From Brenneria nigrifluens DSM 30175 = ATCC 13028 (GTDB taxonomy: Bacteria; Pseudomonadota; Gammaproteobacteria; Enterobacterales; Enterobacteriaceae), in the NCBI RefSeq assembly GCF_005484965.1, contig NZ_CP034036.1, forward strand, positions 3,658,001-3,722,000: DNA of 64,000 bases, given 5' to 3'. The notes beneath the pieces were generated by a model, which made no database searches, was not told the DNA's origin, and worked only from the letters and a program-made list of their open reading frames with translations. The stretch's first letter is position 1. Each line of letters opens with the position of its first letter. A program made the position numbers and the translations under genes. Shown piece by piece: positions 43,065 to 53,300 of this stretch.

Positions 43065-45623
43065 ATGAAAACCACTGACAATCTCGATAACCACACGCCC
43101 ATGATGCAGCAGTATTTCAAGCTCAAGGCGCAACATCCGGAAATTCTGCTGTTCTATCGCATGGGCGACTTTTACGAGCTGTTTTATGACGATGCCAAAC
43201 GGGCGTCGCAGCTGCTTGATATCTCGCTGACCAAACGCGGCGCCTCCGCCGGAGAGCCTATTCCCATGGCCGGCGTGCCGCACCATGCCGTCGAGAACTA
43301 TCTGGCCAAGCTGGTGCAGTTGGGCGAGTCGGTCGCCATTTGCGAACAGATCGGCGATCCGGCCGCCAGCAAAGGGCCGGTGGAGCGTAAGGTGGTGCGT
43401 ATCGTCACCCCCGGCACCATCAGCGATGAAGCGCTGCTGCAGGAAAAACAGGACAATCTTCTCGCGGCGATCTGGCAAGACGGCCGCGGCTTCGGCTACG
43501 CCACGCTGGATATCAGCTCCGGACGTTTCCGGGTCACCGAACCGGCCGATAGCGAAACCATGGCCGCCGAATTACAGCGCACCAATCCGGCCGAACTGCT
43601 CTACCCCGAGTCGTTTGAATCGATGTCGTTGATTGAGCAGCGCCACGGTTTACGCCGCCGTCCGCTGTGGGAGTTCGAGCTAGATACCGCCCGCCAGCAA
43701 CTCAATCTGCAGTTCGGCACCCGGGATCTCAACGGCTTCGGCGTCGAGCAGGCCAAATTCGCGCTGCGCGCCGCGGGCTGTCTGCTGCAATACGCCAAGG
43801 ATACCCAGCGCACCTCCCTGCCGCATATTCGCGGCATTACCATGGAACGGCAGCAGGACGGCATCATTATGGATGCCGCCACGCGGCGCAATCTGGAACT
43901 GACGCAAAATCTGTCCGGCGGTACGGAAAATACGCTGGCGGCCGTCCTTGACTGCACCGTGACCGCGATGGGCAGCCGGATGCTGAAACGCTGGATCCAT
44001 ATGCCCAGCCGGGACATCGCCGCCCTGACGCAACGCCAGCAGGCGATAGCGGCGCTGCGGGATATTACGCCGGAATTGCAGCCCTACCTGCGGCAGGTGG
44101 GCGATCTGGAGCGTATTCTGGCGCGTCTGGCGCTGCGTTCCGCCCGCCCGCGCGATTTAGCGCGCATGCGGCACGCCTTTCAGCAATTTCCGGATATCCG
44201 GGCGCAACTGGCCCCGCTGGAAAGCGACGCTATCCGCCGCCTGGTCGAGCAAATTGGGCAGTTCGACGAGCTGCGGGATCTGCTTGAACGGGCCGTCGTC
44301 GAGGCGCCGCCGGTGCTGGTGCGCGACGGCGGCGTGATTGCCCCGGGCTACAATGCCGAACTGGACGAATGGCGCGCGCTGGCCGACGGCGCCAGCGATT
44401 ATCTGGAGCGGCTGGAAATCCGCGAGCGAGAAAAGCTGGGGCTGGATACGCTGAAGGTCGGGTTTAACGGCGTTCACGGCTATTACATTCAGGTCAGCCG
44501 CGGCCAGAGCCATCTGGTGCCGATCCACTACGTTCGTCGCCAAACGCTGAAAAACGCCGAGCGCTATATCATCCCCGAGCTGAAAGAGTACGAAGATAAG
44601 GTGCTGACCTCCAAAGGCAAGGCGCTGGCGCTGGAAAAAGCGCTCTATGACGAACTCTTCGATTTGCTGCTGCCTCATCTGGCGGATCTGCAGCAGAGCG
44701 CCGCCGCCCTGGCCGAACTGGACGTGCTGGCGAACCTGGCGGAGCGTGCCGACACGCTGAACTACGTGTGCCCGACGCTCAGCGACAGACCCGGCATCAA
44801 AATCAGCGGCGGCCGCCACCCGGTGGTGGAACGAGTGCTTAGCGAACCCTTTATTTCCAACCCGCTGTCGCTGTCGCCGCAGCGCCGCATGCTGATTATC
44901 ACCGGCCCCAATATGGGCGGGAAAAGCACCTATATGCGTCAGGCGGCGCTGATCGTACTGATGGCGCACATCGGCTGCTTCGTACCGGCCGACCGGGCGA
45001 CCATCGGTCCGGTGGACAGGATTTTCACCCGCGTCGGCGCGGCGGACGATCTGGCTTCCGGACGCTCGACCTTTATGGTGGAGATGACCGAAACGGCCAA
45101 CATCCTGCACAACGCCACGGAAAACAGTCTGGTGCTGATGGATGAAATCGGGCGCGGCACCTCAACCTACGACGGTTTGTCCCTGGCCTGGGCCTGCGCC
45201 GAGAATCTGGCGAATCGCATCAAGGCCATGACGCTGTTCGCCACCCATTATTTCGAGCTGACCAATCTGCCGGAAAAAATGGAAGGCGTGGTGAACGTTC
45301 ATCTGGATGCGCTGGAGCACGGCGACACCATCGCCTTTATGCACAGCGTACAGGACGGCGCGGCCAGTAAGAGCTACGGCCTGGCGGTGGCCGCATTGGC
45401 GGGGGTGCCGAAAGACGTCATCAAGCGCGCGCGTCAGAAGCTTAAAGAGCTGGAAACGCTCTCCAATAACGCCTCATCCAGCCATATCGACGGCGCGCAG
45501 CTGGCGCTGCTGGCCAATGACGAGCCCTCCCCGGCGCTTGAGGCGCTGGAATCCATCGACCCCGACGCGCTCACGCCGCGTCAGGCGCTGGACTGGCTGT
45601 ATCAGTTGAAGAAGATGCTGTAA
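43065..45623 (+). CDS. mutS: DNA mismatch repair ATPase MutS
   Basis: MutS binds mismatched base pairs and starts methyl-directed repair with MutL. The 852-residue protein has the mismatch-binding F-Y-E of GDFYELF with Phe36 and Glu38 as in E. coli. The ATPase P-loop GPNMGGKST is near residue 613, and the later motifs include DEIGRGTSTYDG. It is close in length to the E. coli protein. The start, with MKTTDNLDNHTPMMQQYFKL, has no strong ribosome site. It is the first core gene beyond the island, an unusual neighbour of nlpE. Confidence 0.97.
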   Translation: MKTTDNLDNHTPMMQQYFKLKAQHPEILLFYRMGDFYELFYDDAKRASQLLDISLTKRGASAGEPIPMAGVPHHAVENYLAKLVQLGESVAICEQIGDPAASKGPVERKVVRIVTPGTISDEALLQEKQDNLLAAIWQDGRGFGYATLDISSGRFRVTEPADSETMAAELQRTNPAELLYPESFESMSLIEQRHGLRRRPLWEFELDTARQQLNLQFGTRDLNGFGVEQAKFALRAAGCLLQYAKDTQRTSLPHIRGITMERQQDGIIMDAATRRNLELTQNLSGGTENTLAAVLDCTVTAMGSRMLKRWIHMPSRDIAALTQRQQAIAALRDITPELQPYLRQVGDLERILARLALRSARPRDLARMRHAFQQFPDIRAQLAPLESDAIRRLVEQIGQFDELRDLLERAVVEAPPVLVRDGGVIAPGYNAELDEWRALADGASDYLERLEIREREKLGLDTLKVGFNGVHGYYIQVSRGQSHLVPIHYVRRQTLKNAERYIIPELKEYEDKVLTSKGKALALEKALYDELFDLLLPHLADLQQSAAALAELDVLANLAERADTLNYVCPTLSDRPGIKISGGRHPVVERVLSEPFISNPLSLSPQRRMLIITGPNMGGKSTYMRQAALIVLMAHIGCFVPADRATIGPVDRIFTRVGAADDLASGRSTFMVEMTETANILHNATENSLVLMDEIGRGTSTYDGLSLAWACAENLANRIKAMTLFATHYFELTNLPEKMEGVVNVHLDALEHGDTIAFMHSVQDGAASKSYGLAVAALAGVPKDVIKRARQKLKELETLSNNASSSHIDGAQLALLANDEPSPALEALESIDPDALTPRQALDWLYQLKKML

Positions 45624-45677
45624 GCGCCAGGGCGCTGCTTTCTCCGCGCCCGCCGCGCCTATTGCGATCCGGCCCGA

Positions 45678-46085
45678 TCATAACGCCCCGTCGGCGGCGG
45701 TCAGCCGATAGGAATTGCCGGACTGGATCGGCACGCCCTGTCGATCGAGCATCTCCAGCCCGTTATCCGTCGGGCGGAAATAGCGTTTTTCACCCTGGCT
45801 GTCGGTCAGCACCAGTTTATCCGCCGTGCGCTGCCATTGCCCCTGTTCCGCAAAGGTCGTCTGCCCGGCGCGCGTTGTCTGGTAATGCTCTTTCAGGATA
45901 AAGGTGCCGTCCTGGTCCAGAAACAGCGAGGTATCAATCCCTGCGCAATCCGCGCAAGGCAAAACGCCGCGATAGCTTTGCGCCATCGGCTGCAGCTGCG
46001 CTTCCTGAATCCGCGAACGCGTATGACACCCAATCAGCGCGGAGATCACCGAGATCAGCAGCACACCGATAGCCAGTTTTTTCAC
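45678..46085 (-). CDS. nlpE: NlpE-family lipoprotein, N-terminal domain only
   Basis: This outer-membrane lipoprotein monitors lipoprotein sorting and surface contact through the Cpx system. The 135-residue form has a type II signal with the lipobox LIGC, the CADC motif near residue 44 and the N-terminal barrel fold (YRGVLPCADCAGIDTSLFLDQDGTFILKEHYQTT). E. coli NlpE is about 236 residues, so the C-terminal OB-fold domain is absent. The shorter form may be natural in this lineage. It converges on mutS. Confidence 0.88.
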   Translation of the reverse strand: MKKLAIGVLLISVISALIGCHTRSRIQEAQLQPMAQSYRGVLPCADCAGIDTSLFLDQDGTFILKEHYQTTRAGQTTFAEQGQWQRTADKLVLTDSQGEKRYFRPTDNGLEMLDRQGVPIQSGNSYRLTAADGAL

Positions 46086-46179
46086 CCTTACCCTCCTGCC
46101 AAATTGATTTGCTTATTATATCCATCGCCGGCGCCATCAGGTCGCAGCCAGCGTCCGGGAAAAAGAACGTTACCGGCGA

Positions 46180-46734
46180 TCATCCCTCCGCTGCGGCGAT
46201 TTGCCACTCGGCAAAGGAAATTTCAAGACTATTCTTATCATCCGATAACCAGATGGTCCCTTCCTGCAGCGTCGCCTGTAGCGCCATATTGCGCTGCGCG
46301 AGCGCCGTCAGCAGGGCCAGTTGCCTATCGTCCAGAAAACGGATGGTCAGATTCGGATACCCGGCCAGCTTGCCCGCGACGTTCTGCCGCCACACCTGCG
46401 CGGCGCGTTCGCTGTAGGCGTACAGCACCACCGAGCGGGACTGGCCGCAGGCTTTTTTCAGCCGCTTTTCATCCGGCAGCCCCAGTTCGATCCACAACCG
46501 CAGCTGCAGCGTGTCGTCTCGTAGCCAGATCTCCGGCTCATCGTCGGCGCTCAACCCCTTGGTAAAACGCAGATTTTCATCCGCGTGGCAGATCCACGCC
46601 AACAAACGCAGCATCATGCGCTGATCCGTTTCCGAGGGGTGCCGGGCGAGGGTCAGATTGACGTCATGGAAAAAATGGCGATCCATATCCGCAATATTCA
46701 CCGCCGCCTTATAAACCGTTGCTTTTAATGCCAT
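46180..46734 (-). CDS. yaeQ: YaeQ family protein
   Basis: This protein of about 184 residues has the YaeQ pattern (ALKATVYKAAVNIADMDRHFFHDVNLTLARHPSETDQRMMLRLLAW and LWIELGLPDEKRLKKACG). The family has a PD-(D/E)XK-like fold with no proven activity. In E. coli it can compensate for loss of RfaH. The ATG at 46,734 has GAGG seven bases upstream. In E. coli arfB lies between yaeQ and nlpE, but here only about 95 bases lie between the two genes. Confidence 0.92.
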   Translation of the reverse strand: MALKATVYKAAVNIADMDRHFFHDVNLTLARHPSETDQRMMLRLLAWICHADENLRFTKGLSADDEPEIWLRDDTLQLRLWIELGLPDEKRLKKACGQSRSVVLYAYSERAAQVWRQNVAGKLAGYPNLTIRFLDDRQLALLTALAQRNMALQATLQEGTIWLSDDKNSLEISFAEWQIAAAEG

Positions 46735-46974
46735 CTGTGACCTCAAGTCTATTTCGTACTAGTGTACTTGAGTTGCCCCTATCATCACAGTAAAGGTGAT
46801 ATGCGCCACGTAACCGACAGATTAGGCCCCAGAGTAATACTGATATCCTGCCGGAGCCTATGCTATAGTCGGTTTGATAAATAGAGTTTATCTTCGTAGG
46901 CTTTACAGCATCAGGTGTCGTAAATGATAAAGCATGAATGTCTACCGGGTTAAGCTTTCAAGGGAGGATATATA

Positions 46975-47175
46975 GTGCAAGAATACAGTGAATTGGTACG
47001 CCGCTTATACTCAGAGATCGCCAGCGGCGATCTGGGCTATATACCCGACGCGCTGGGTTGTGTATTGAAAACCCTGGACGGTATCGCCGCCAATGGCGAT
47101 TTGCCCTCCTCTGTCAGGGAACAGGCGGCTTATGCCGCCGCTAACTTATTGGTGAGCGATTATGTCAATGAGTAA
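46975..47175 (+). CDS. yaeP: YaeP family protein
   Basis: This 66-residue conserved enterobacterial protein starts with GTG behind GGGAGG. The sequence (GDLGYIPDALGCVLKTLDGIA and AAYAAANLLVSDYVNE) matches YaeP closely. Its function is not known. It is the first gene of a two-gene unit with rof and overlaps it by 14 bases. Confidence 0.95.
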   Translation: MQEYSELVRRLYSEIASGDLGYIPDALGCVLKTLDGIAANGDLPSSVREQAAYAAANLLVSDYVNE

Positions 47176-47422
47176 CGAATATCAACCCATCAATTGTGAT
47201 GATTACGAAAATCTGGAAGCCACCTGCCAGCAGAATCTCACGCTGACGCTGGAGCTGCGTAGCGGTGAAATCGTTACCGGTAAAGCCAGTGACCTGATCT
47301 TACGCAAACACGTCGAATATCTGGTGGTCGAGGAGTCCGGCGCCACGCGCGAACTTCGCCTCGACCACATCGTCAGCTTCAGCCACCCGGAAATAGGAAA
47401 AGTGGTGGTCAGCGAATCCTAG
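47162..47422 (+). CDS. rof: Rho-binding anti-terminator Rof
   Basis: Rof (YaeO) binds the transcription terminator Rho and inhibits it. The 86-residue Sm-like protein has YQPINCDDYENLEATCQQNLTLTLELRSGEIVTGKA and the final strand (REL RLDHIVSFSHPEIGKVVV). The start may be either of the two early Met codons. It overlaps yaeP and precedes a bidirectional terminator. Confidence 0.95.
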   Translation: MSMSNEYQPINCDDYENLEATCQQNLTLTLELRSGEIVTGKASDLILRKHVEYLVVEESGATRELRLDHIVSFSHPEIGKVVVSES

Positions 47423-47446
47423 CCTGCCTCTGTCGGCTTGGCGCTT

Positions 47447-47473
47447 AAACGGACAACCCTGCGTTGTCCGTTT
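47447..47473. terminator. Bidirectional terminator between rof and tilS
   Basis: AAACGGACAAC at 47,447-47,457 pairs with GTTGTCCGTTT at 47,463-47,473 around a five-base loop. Runs of A on one side and T on the other suit termination of both convergent genes. Confidence 0.75.
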
Positions 47474-47478
47474 GCGTT

Positions 47479-48819
47479 TTAGCCGCCTTCGCGCCAGGCG
47501 ATATGCCACACCGGCTCCCCCTCTTTCGGCTGCCCCTCCCAGGTAACAAACCGCCCGACCGCCGCAATCAGTTGCTCGTCGTAAAACAGCAGCGGCGTGC
47601 GATCGCGCCACCACGGCGGCACCGCCAGCTCCTGCCACAGCTTCTTGATTGGCCGGCCGTGTCGCCGCCCCGCCGCATACACCACGCCGGCGGCGCCAAA
47701 CCTGACGCTGACCCGTTCGCCGTCCGTCGGCGCCCGCACCGCCGTACCCTTATCCGCCACAGAGAGTCGCCCCAACCCCTCCGGCAGCGTCAGCGGAGTA
47801 GTGAACGATGACCACGGCACGACGCGGCCTTTCACCGTCGGCAGCAAAGGCAAGAGGTAAAGATGCTGACGAAAACGGCGGATTTGCCGCCGACCAAGCT
47901 GCAATACCGGCTCGGCATCCTGACGGCTGACGGCCACCTCGTCCCACAGCCGCTGCAGCTGTTCGCGGGACGGCATCGGCGCGTTCTCCCCGGCCAGCCA
48001 GCGGCGCAGCAGCGCAAAGCGGCGTAGCGGACTCAGCGGCAGCAACCCCTCGATGCTCAGCGCGCCGTCCGGCCGGCGCAGTTCCCGCAGTGATTCCGCC
48101 AGCAGTTCGTCCAGCAGCTGTTCCTGCTCGGCGCAAAGCCGCGCGCTGCGCGCCGCCGCCGCGGGGAAATGCGGCCAGCGCCGCGTTAACAGCGGCAATA
48201 CCCGATGACGCAGAAAATTGCGATCGAAGCGCTCATCCTGATTGCTGTCGTCCTCAACCCACTCCAGCTGATGATGGCGCGCATACTGCTCCAACCGTTG
48301 CCGGGTAAACTCCAGCAGCGGGCGCAGCAGCCTGTGTTCGCCCAACGCCGCGCTGGCAGCCATCGCCGACAGCCCCGCCGGGCCGCTGCCGCGTTTAAGC
48401 GCCAGTAAAAACGTTTCGCTTTGATCGTCAAGATGCTGCGCGGTAAGCAACATCTCATCGTCCCGCAGGTGCGTTTGCAACGCCCGGTAGCGCGCCTCGC
48501 GCGCCGCCGCCTCAATCCCGCCGTTTTGCGCCGCCACCGTCACCGCCAGCCGGACAAAGGGCACCCGCCATTGCCGGCACTGGCGGCGGCAGTGTTCGGC
48601 CCAGTTCTCCGCCAGCGGGTTTAAACCGTGATGTACGTAAGCCGCGCGGATATCCAGCTGGCGCTCTTGACGCAGCCTCACCAGCAGATGCAGCAGCACG
48701 CTGGAATCCAGCCCGCCGCTGTACGCCACCAGGAATCGCCGATGCCCCGCGGTTTGCGACGCCAGCGCGGCAAGCAGCGCGTCGTCGGAGGCGGCAGGGT
48801 TCAACGCTTCATCGTTCAT
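47479..48819 (-). CDS. tilS: tRNA(Ile)-lysidine synthase TilS
   Basis: TilS converts cytidine 34 of tRNA-Ile2 to lysidine, allowing AUA reading. The N-type ATP pyrophosphatase P-loop is SGGLDSS, near residue 35 from the chosen start. A start at 48,819 (MNDEALNP) gives about 446 residues and fits the 11-base overlap with the upstream gene; a longer reading from 48,900 is inside yaeR. The central and C-terminal TilS domains are intact. It forms a unit with yaeR on the minus strand. Confidence 0.94.
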   Translation of the reverse strand: MNDEALNPAASDDALLAALASQTAGHRRFLVAYSGGLDSSVLLHLLVRLRQERQLDIRAAYVHHGLNPLAENWAEHCRRQCRQWRVPFVRLAVTVAAQNGGIEAAAREARYRALQTHLRDDEMLLTAQHLDDQSETFLLALKRGSGPAGLSAMAASAALGEHRLLRPLLEFTRQRLEQYARHHQLEWVEDDSNQDERFDRNFLRHRVLPLLTRRWPHFPAAAARSARLCAEQEQLLDELLAESLRELRRPDGALSIEGLLPLSPLRRFALLRRWLAGENAPMPSREQLQRLWDEVAVSRQDAEPVLQLGRRQIRRFRQHLYLLPLLPTVKGRVVPWSSFTTPLTLPEGLGRLSVADKGTAVRAPTDGERVSVRFGAAGVVYAAGRRHGRPIKKLWQELAVPPWWRDRTPLLFYDEQLIAAVGRFVTWEGQPKEGEPVWHIAWREGG

Positions 48820-49207
48820 ACAGTTCCAGGGGCAATCCATCGGGATCGCGCAAAAAAGTAAACCGCCGCTGCGTTTCGGCATCGATGCGAATCGGTTCAC
48901 ATTCCACGCCGGCCTGCGTCAGCGCGGCAATGGCCTGTCCCACATCCTCAACCGCAAAGGCCAGATGCCGCAGACCGCACGCCTCCGGCCGGCTGACCCG
49001 CGGCGGCGGCGCGGGGAAAGAAAACAGCTCAATCAGGTAACGTTCATTTAACGCCAAATCGCCTTTCCAGGAGTCCCGCTCCGCCCGATAGACCTCATTG
49101 ATCAGGGAAAAACCCAACACATCGCAATAGAACGCCTTACTGCGTTCGTAGTCGGAAGCAATGATAGCAATATGATGAATATCAATGAGTTTTAGCATGG
49201 TTCCCAC
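48809..49207 (-). CDS. yaeR: VOC/glyoxalase-like protein YaeR
   Basis: This 132-residue protein has a vicinal oxygen chelate fold with DIHHIAIIASDYERSKAFYCDVLGFSL at the start and RFTFLRDPDGLPLELYER at the end. Potential metal ligands (His and Glu) are present. The substrate is unknown. The gene is upstream of and overlaps tilS by 11 bases. The neighbouring minus-strand terminator at 49,296-49,329 separates it from accA. Confidence 0.92.
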   Translation of the reverse strand: MGTMLKLIDIHHIAIIASDYERSKAFYCDVLGFSLINEVYRAERDSWKGDLALNERYLIELFSFPAPPPRVSRPEACGLRHLAFAVEDVGQAIAALTQAGVECEPIRIDAETQRRFTFLRDPDGLPLELYER

Positions 49208-49295
49208 TTTTATTATTGCTTAACGGGTCAGGCTGCCGTCTGACTTATCCGGGATTTAACGCCGACGGCGCGGCGTCAGCCGTCCGATAATAGCA

Positions 49296-49329
49296 AAAAG
49301 TCCGCTCTCATTGCTGACAGCGGACTTTT
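49296..49329 (-). terminator. Terminator downstream of accA
   Basis: AAAAGTCCGCT at 49,296-49,306 pairs with AGCGGACTTTT at 49,319-49,329, giving an 11-base stem and a T-run on the minus strand. It follows the accA stop at 49,351 by about 20 bases, so it ends the long cdsA-to-accA transcription unit. Confidence 0.85.
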
Positions 49330-49350
49330 ACAGACGCCACGATAACTAAA

Positions 49351-50310
49351 TCAGCAATAGCCGTAGTTCATCAGGCGCTGGTAGCGGCGGTTGAGCAGCT
49401 CTTCTTCGCTCAGCGCATCCAGTTCCTCAAGATCGGACAGCAATTGCGCTTTCAGCGAGGCGGACATCGCATCGATATTGCGGTACGCCGAGCCCAGCGG
49501 TTCCGGGATCACGCTATCAATCATTTTCAGCTCTTTCAGACGCGGCGCGGTGATGCCCATCGCTTCCGCGGCCAGCGGCGCCTTGTCCGCGCTTTTCCAC
49601 AGAATGGAGGCGCACCCTTCCGGCGAAATCACCGAATAGGTGCTGTACTGCAGCATATTGACCTTGTCGCCCACGCCGATGGCCAGCGCGCCGCCGGAGC
49701 CGCCTTCGCCGATCACGGTGCAGACGATGGGCACGCGCAGGGCGGACATTTCACGCAGGTTGCGCGCAATGGCTTCCGACTGCCCGCGCTCTTCGGCGCC
49801 GACGCCCGGATAAGCGCCCGGCGTATCGATAAAGGTGATGATCGGCATTTTGAAACGTTCGGCCATCTCCATCAGACGCAGCGCTTTACGATACCCTTCC
49901 GGCGCCGGCATGCCGAAGTTGCGGCGGATCTTTTCCTTGGTTTCCCGTCCCTTCTGATGGCCGATGATCATCACCGGACGCCCGTTGAGACGCGCAATCC
50001 CACCCACTATCGCTTTATCGTCGGCATAGGCGCGATCGCCCGCCAATTCGTCAAAGTCGCTAAAAATGTGCCTGATGTAATCCAGCGTATACGGACGCTG
50101 CGGATGACGCGCCAACTGGGCGACTTGCCAGGCGCCCAGATCGGAGAAAATCTTGCGCGTCAGCTCAACGCTCTTCTCGCGCAGGCGCTGGACTTCTTCG
50201 TCCAGGTTAATATCCAATTTTTCGTCTTGACGGCTGACTGCGGTCAGCGAGTCAATTTTCGCTTCCAACTCTGCAATCGGCTGCTCAAAATCAAGAAAAT
50301 TCAGACTCAT
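49351..50310 (-). CDS. accA: Acetyl-CoA carboxylase carboxyltransferase subunit alpha
   Basis: AccA, with AccD, transfers carboxyl from biotin to acetyl-CoA, the first step of fatty-acid synthesis. The 319-residue protein is near identical to enterobacterial AccA (SLNFLDFEQPIAELEAKID, IGHQKGRETKEKIRRNFGMPAPEGYRKALR, TPGAYPGVGAEERGQSEAIARN). It is 12 bases from dnaE. In E. coli ldcC follows, but here only the terminator and yaeR follow. Confidence 0.97.
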   Translation of the reverse strand: MSLNFLDFEQPIAELEAKIDSLTAVSRQDEKLDINLDEEVQRLREKSVELTRKIFSDLGAWQVAQLARHPQRPYTLDYIRHIFSDFDELAGDRAYADDKAIVGGIARLNGRPVMIIGHQKGRETKEKIRRNFGMPAPEGYRKALRLMEMAERFKMPIITFIDTPGAYPGVGAEERGQSEAIARNLREMSALRVPIVCTVIGEGGSGGALAIGVGDKVNMLQYSTYSVISPEGCASILWKSADKAPLAAEAMGITAPRLKELKMIDSVIPEPLGSAYRNIDAMSASLKAQLLSDLEELDALSEEELLNRRYQRLMNYGYC

Positions 50311-50322
50311 AGTATTCCTATA

Positions 50323-53300
50323 TTAGTCAAATTCCAGTTCCACCTGTTCATTACCTACTAACGTGCGCAGATCGTTCAGCAACGCATCCGTCGGCGTTAT
50401 GCGCCATGCCGCGCCGAAACGCAACCGGGCGCGCGCATCTTCACGCTGGTAATAGAGATTCACCGGGATCGTCCCCGATCGATGAGGTTCCAGCGATTGG
50501 CGGAGACGGTTTAATAGTTGGTCATCAATTTGCCTGTCAGTCAGCGAGATAGCAAGTCCGCGCGCATATTTTTCCCGCGCTTCGCTAATATCCATCAACT
50601 CCCGGACGGTCATTTTAAGCCCGCCGCTGAAGTCGTCAAAGCTGACCTGCCCGCTGGCGATCAGGATACGGTCTTTTTCCAGTAAATGCTGATATTTCTC
50701 CAGCGCATCGGTGAACAGCATGATTTCCAGACGACCGGAACGATCGTCCAGAGTACAAACGCCAATGCGGTTTCCCCGCTTGGTGACCATTACCCTGGCG
50801 GCCAGTACCAGGCCCACGGCAGTGGTCATTTTGCCCCGTTCCGTCGGGTGCATATCTTTCAAACGCACGCCGCCGGCGTAACGTTCGATCTCCTTAAGGT
50901 ACTGGGTGATCGGATGGCCGGTCAGGTAGAGCCCCAGCGTTTCCCGCTCACCGTCCAGCACCACCTGTTCCGGCCAGGGCGCAACCGTACTGTAGGACTG
51001 TTCGACCTGTTCGGGCGCATCGGCCAGCACGCCAAACATATCCACCTGGCCGATGGCTTCCGCCTTGGCGTGCTGATCGGCGGCCTTCAGCGCATCGCCC
51101 AGCGAGTTCATCAGCGCGGCGCGATGCGGCCCCAGGCGGTCGAACGCCCCGGACATAATCAGCTTTTCCAGCACCCGGCGGTTCAGTTTCTTGATATCGG
51201 TACGGGCGCACAGATCAAACAGCTCTTTGAAATAGCCGTCTTGATTACGCGCTTCGATAATCGCTTCAATCGGCCCTTCGCCGACGCCCTTGATCGCCCC
51301 GATGCCGTAAACGATCTCGCCGTCGTCGTTGACGTGGAAATGATAAAGACCGCTGTTGATGTCCGGCGGCAGGATTTTCAGCCCCATGCGCCAGCATTCG
51401 TCCACCAGCCCGACCACTTTATCGGTGTTGTCCATATCGGCGGTCATCACCGCCGCCATAAACTCGGCCGGATAGTGCGCCTTCAGCCACAGAGTCTGGT
51501 AGGAGACCAGCGCATAGGCGGCGGAGTGCGATTTGTTAAATCCGTAGCCGGCGAATTTCTCCACCAGGTCGAAGATTTTGATCGCCAGTTCGCCGTCCAC
51601 CCCGCGCGACTTCGCGCCGTCTTCAAAACCGCCGCGCTGCTTGGCCATTTCGACCGGGTTCTTTTTACCCATGGCGCGACGCAGCATATCCGCGCCGCCC
51701 AGGGTATAGCCCGCCAGCACCTGGGCGATCTGCATTACCTGTTCCTGATACAGGATAATGCCGTAGGTCGGCTCCAGCACCGGTTTCAGCGATTCGTGCT
51801 GCCACTCGATATCCGGATAGGAGATGGCCTCGCGCCCGTGTTTGCGGTCGATAAAGTTATCCACCATGCCGGACTGCAGCGGACCGGGGCGGAACAGCGC
51901 CACCAGCGCGATCATATCTTCAAAGCAGTCGGGCTTCAGGCGTTTGATCAGGTCCTTCATGCCGCGCGATTCAAGCTGGAACACCGCCGTGGTTTCCGAG
52001 CGTTGCAGCATGTCGAAACTCTTCTTGTCATCCAGCGGAATGGAGGCGATATCTATCGGCTCCTGACCCTGCTTCGCCCGGCGCGCGTTAATCATCTCCA
52101 GCGCCCAGTCGATGATGGTCAGCGTACGCAGGCCGAGGAAGTCGAACTTCACCAGCCCGGCATATTCGACGTCGCTTTTATCAAACTGGGTGACCGGATG
52201 GTTGCCTTCCGCATCGCAGTACAGCGGGGCGAAGTCGGTGATTTTGGTGGGGGAGATAACCACCCCGCCGGCGTGTTTGCCGGCGTTGCGCGTTACGCCT
52301 TCCAGCTTGCGCGCCATATCAATTAGCGCCTTGACCTCTTCATCCGCCTCGTAGATTTCAGGCAGCTGCGGTTCCGCCGCAAAGGCTTTTTCCAGCGTCA
52401 TCCCCGGGTCGGGCGGCACCAGTTTGGAAATGCGATCGACAAAACCGTAAGGATGGCCCAGCACCCGGCCCACGTCGCGGATCACCGCTTTGGCGGCCAT
52501 GGTGCCGAAGGTAATAATCTGCGATACCGCGTCGCGGCCGTACATATCGGCGACGTGATCGATAACCAGGTCGCGCTTTTCCATGCAGAAGTCGACGTCG
52601 AAGTCCGGCATGGAGACGCGCTCGGGGTTGAGGAAGCGTTCGAACAGCAGGTCAAACTGCAGAGGGTCCAGATCGGTGATCTTCAGCGAGTAGGCCACCA
52701 GCGAACCGGCGCCCGACCCGCGCCCAGGACCGACGGGCACATTGTTATCCTTGGACCACTGGATAAACTCCATCACGATCAGGAAGTAGCCGGGGAAGCC
52801 CATCTGGTTGATGACTTGCAGCTCGATATCCAGGCGTTCATCATATTCCAGGCGTTTCTGCGCCCGCTCTTGCGGATCGGGAAACAGGAATTCCAGACGC
52901 TCTTCCAGCCCTTCTTTCGCCCGTTTGACCAGATAATCTTCCGTGGTCATATCCCCGGTCGGGAATTGCGGCAGGAAGTATTCGCCCAGGCGGATGGTCA
53001 CGTTGCAACGTTTGGCGATTTCGACGCTGTTGGCCAATCCCTCGGGGATATCGGCAAACAGCTGGCACATCTCCTCTTCGGTGCGCATATATTGCTGCGG
53101 ACTGTAGTTGCGCGGCCGTTTGGGATCGTCAAGCGTATAACCGTCGTGGATGGCGACGCGGATTTCGTGGGCGTCGAAATCCTCTTCGCTGATAAAGCGG
53201 ACGTCGTTGGTCGCCACCACCGGCAGGCCGTATCTGGTCGCCAGTTCCACGGCGGCGTGCAGATAGCTTTCTTCATCCGGGCGCCCGGTGCGGATCAGCT

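Noticed and set aside
43600..45160. Minus-strand open frames opposite mutS
   Set aside because: They lie in the shadow of a conserved gene with no ribosome sites or recognisable protein pattern.
45623..45640. AGCGCC/GGCGCT hairpin after mutS as a terminator
   Set aside because: The loop is only two bases and there is no clear T-run, so support is too weak to list it.
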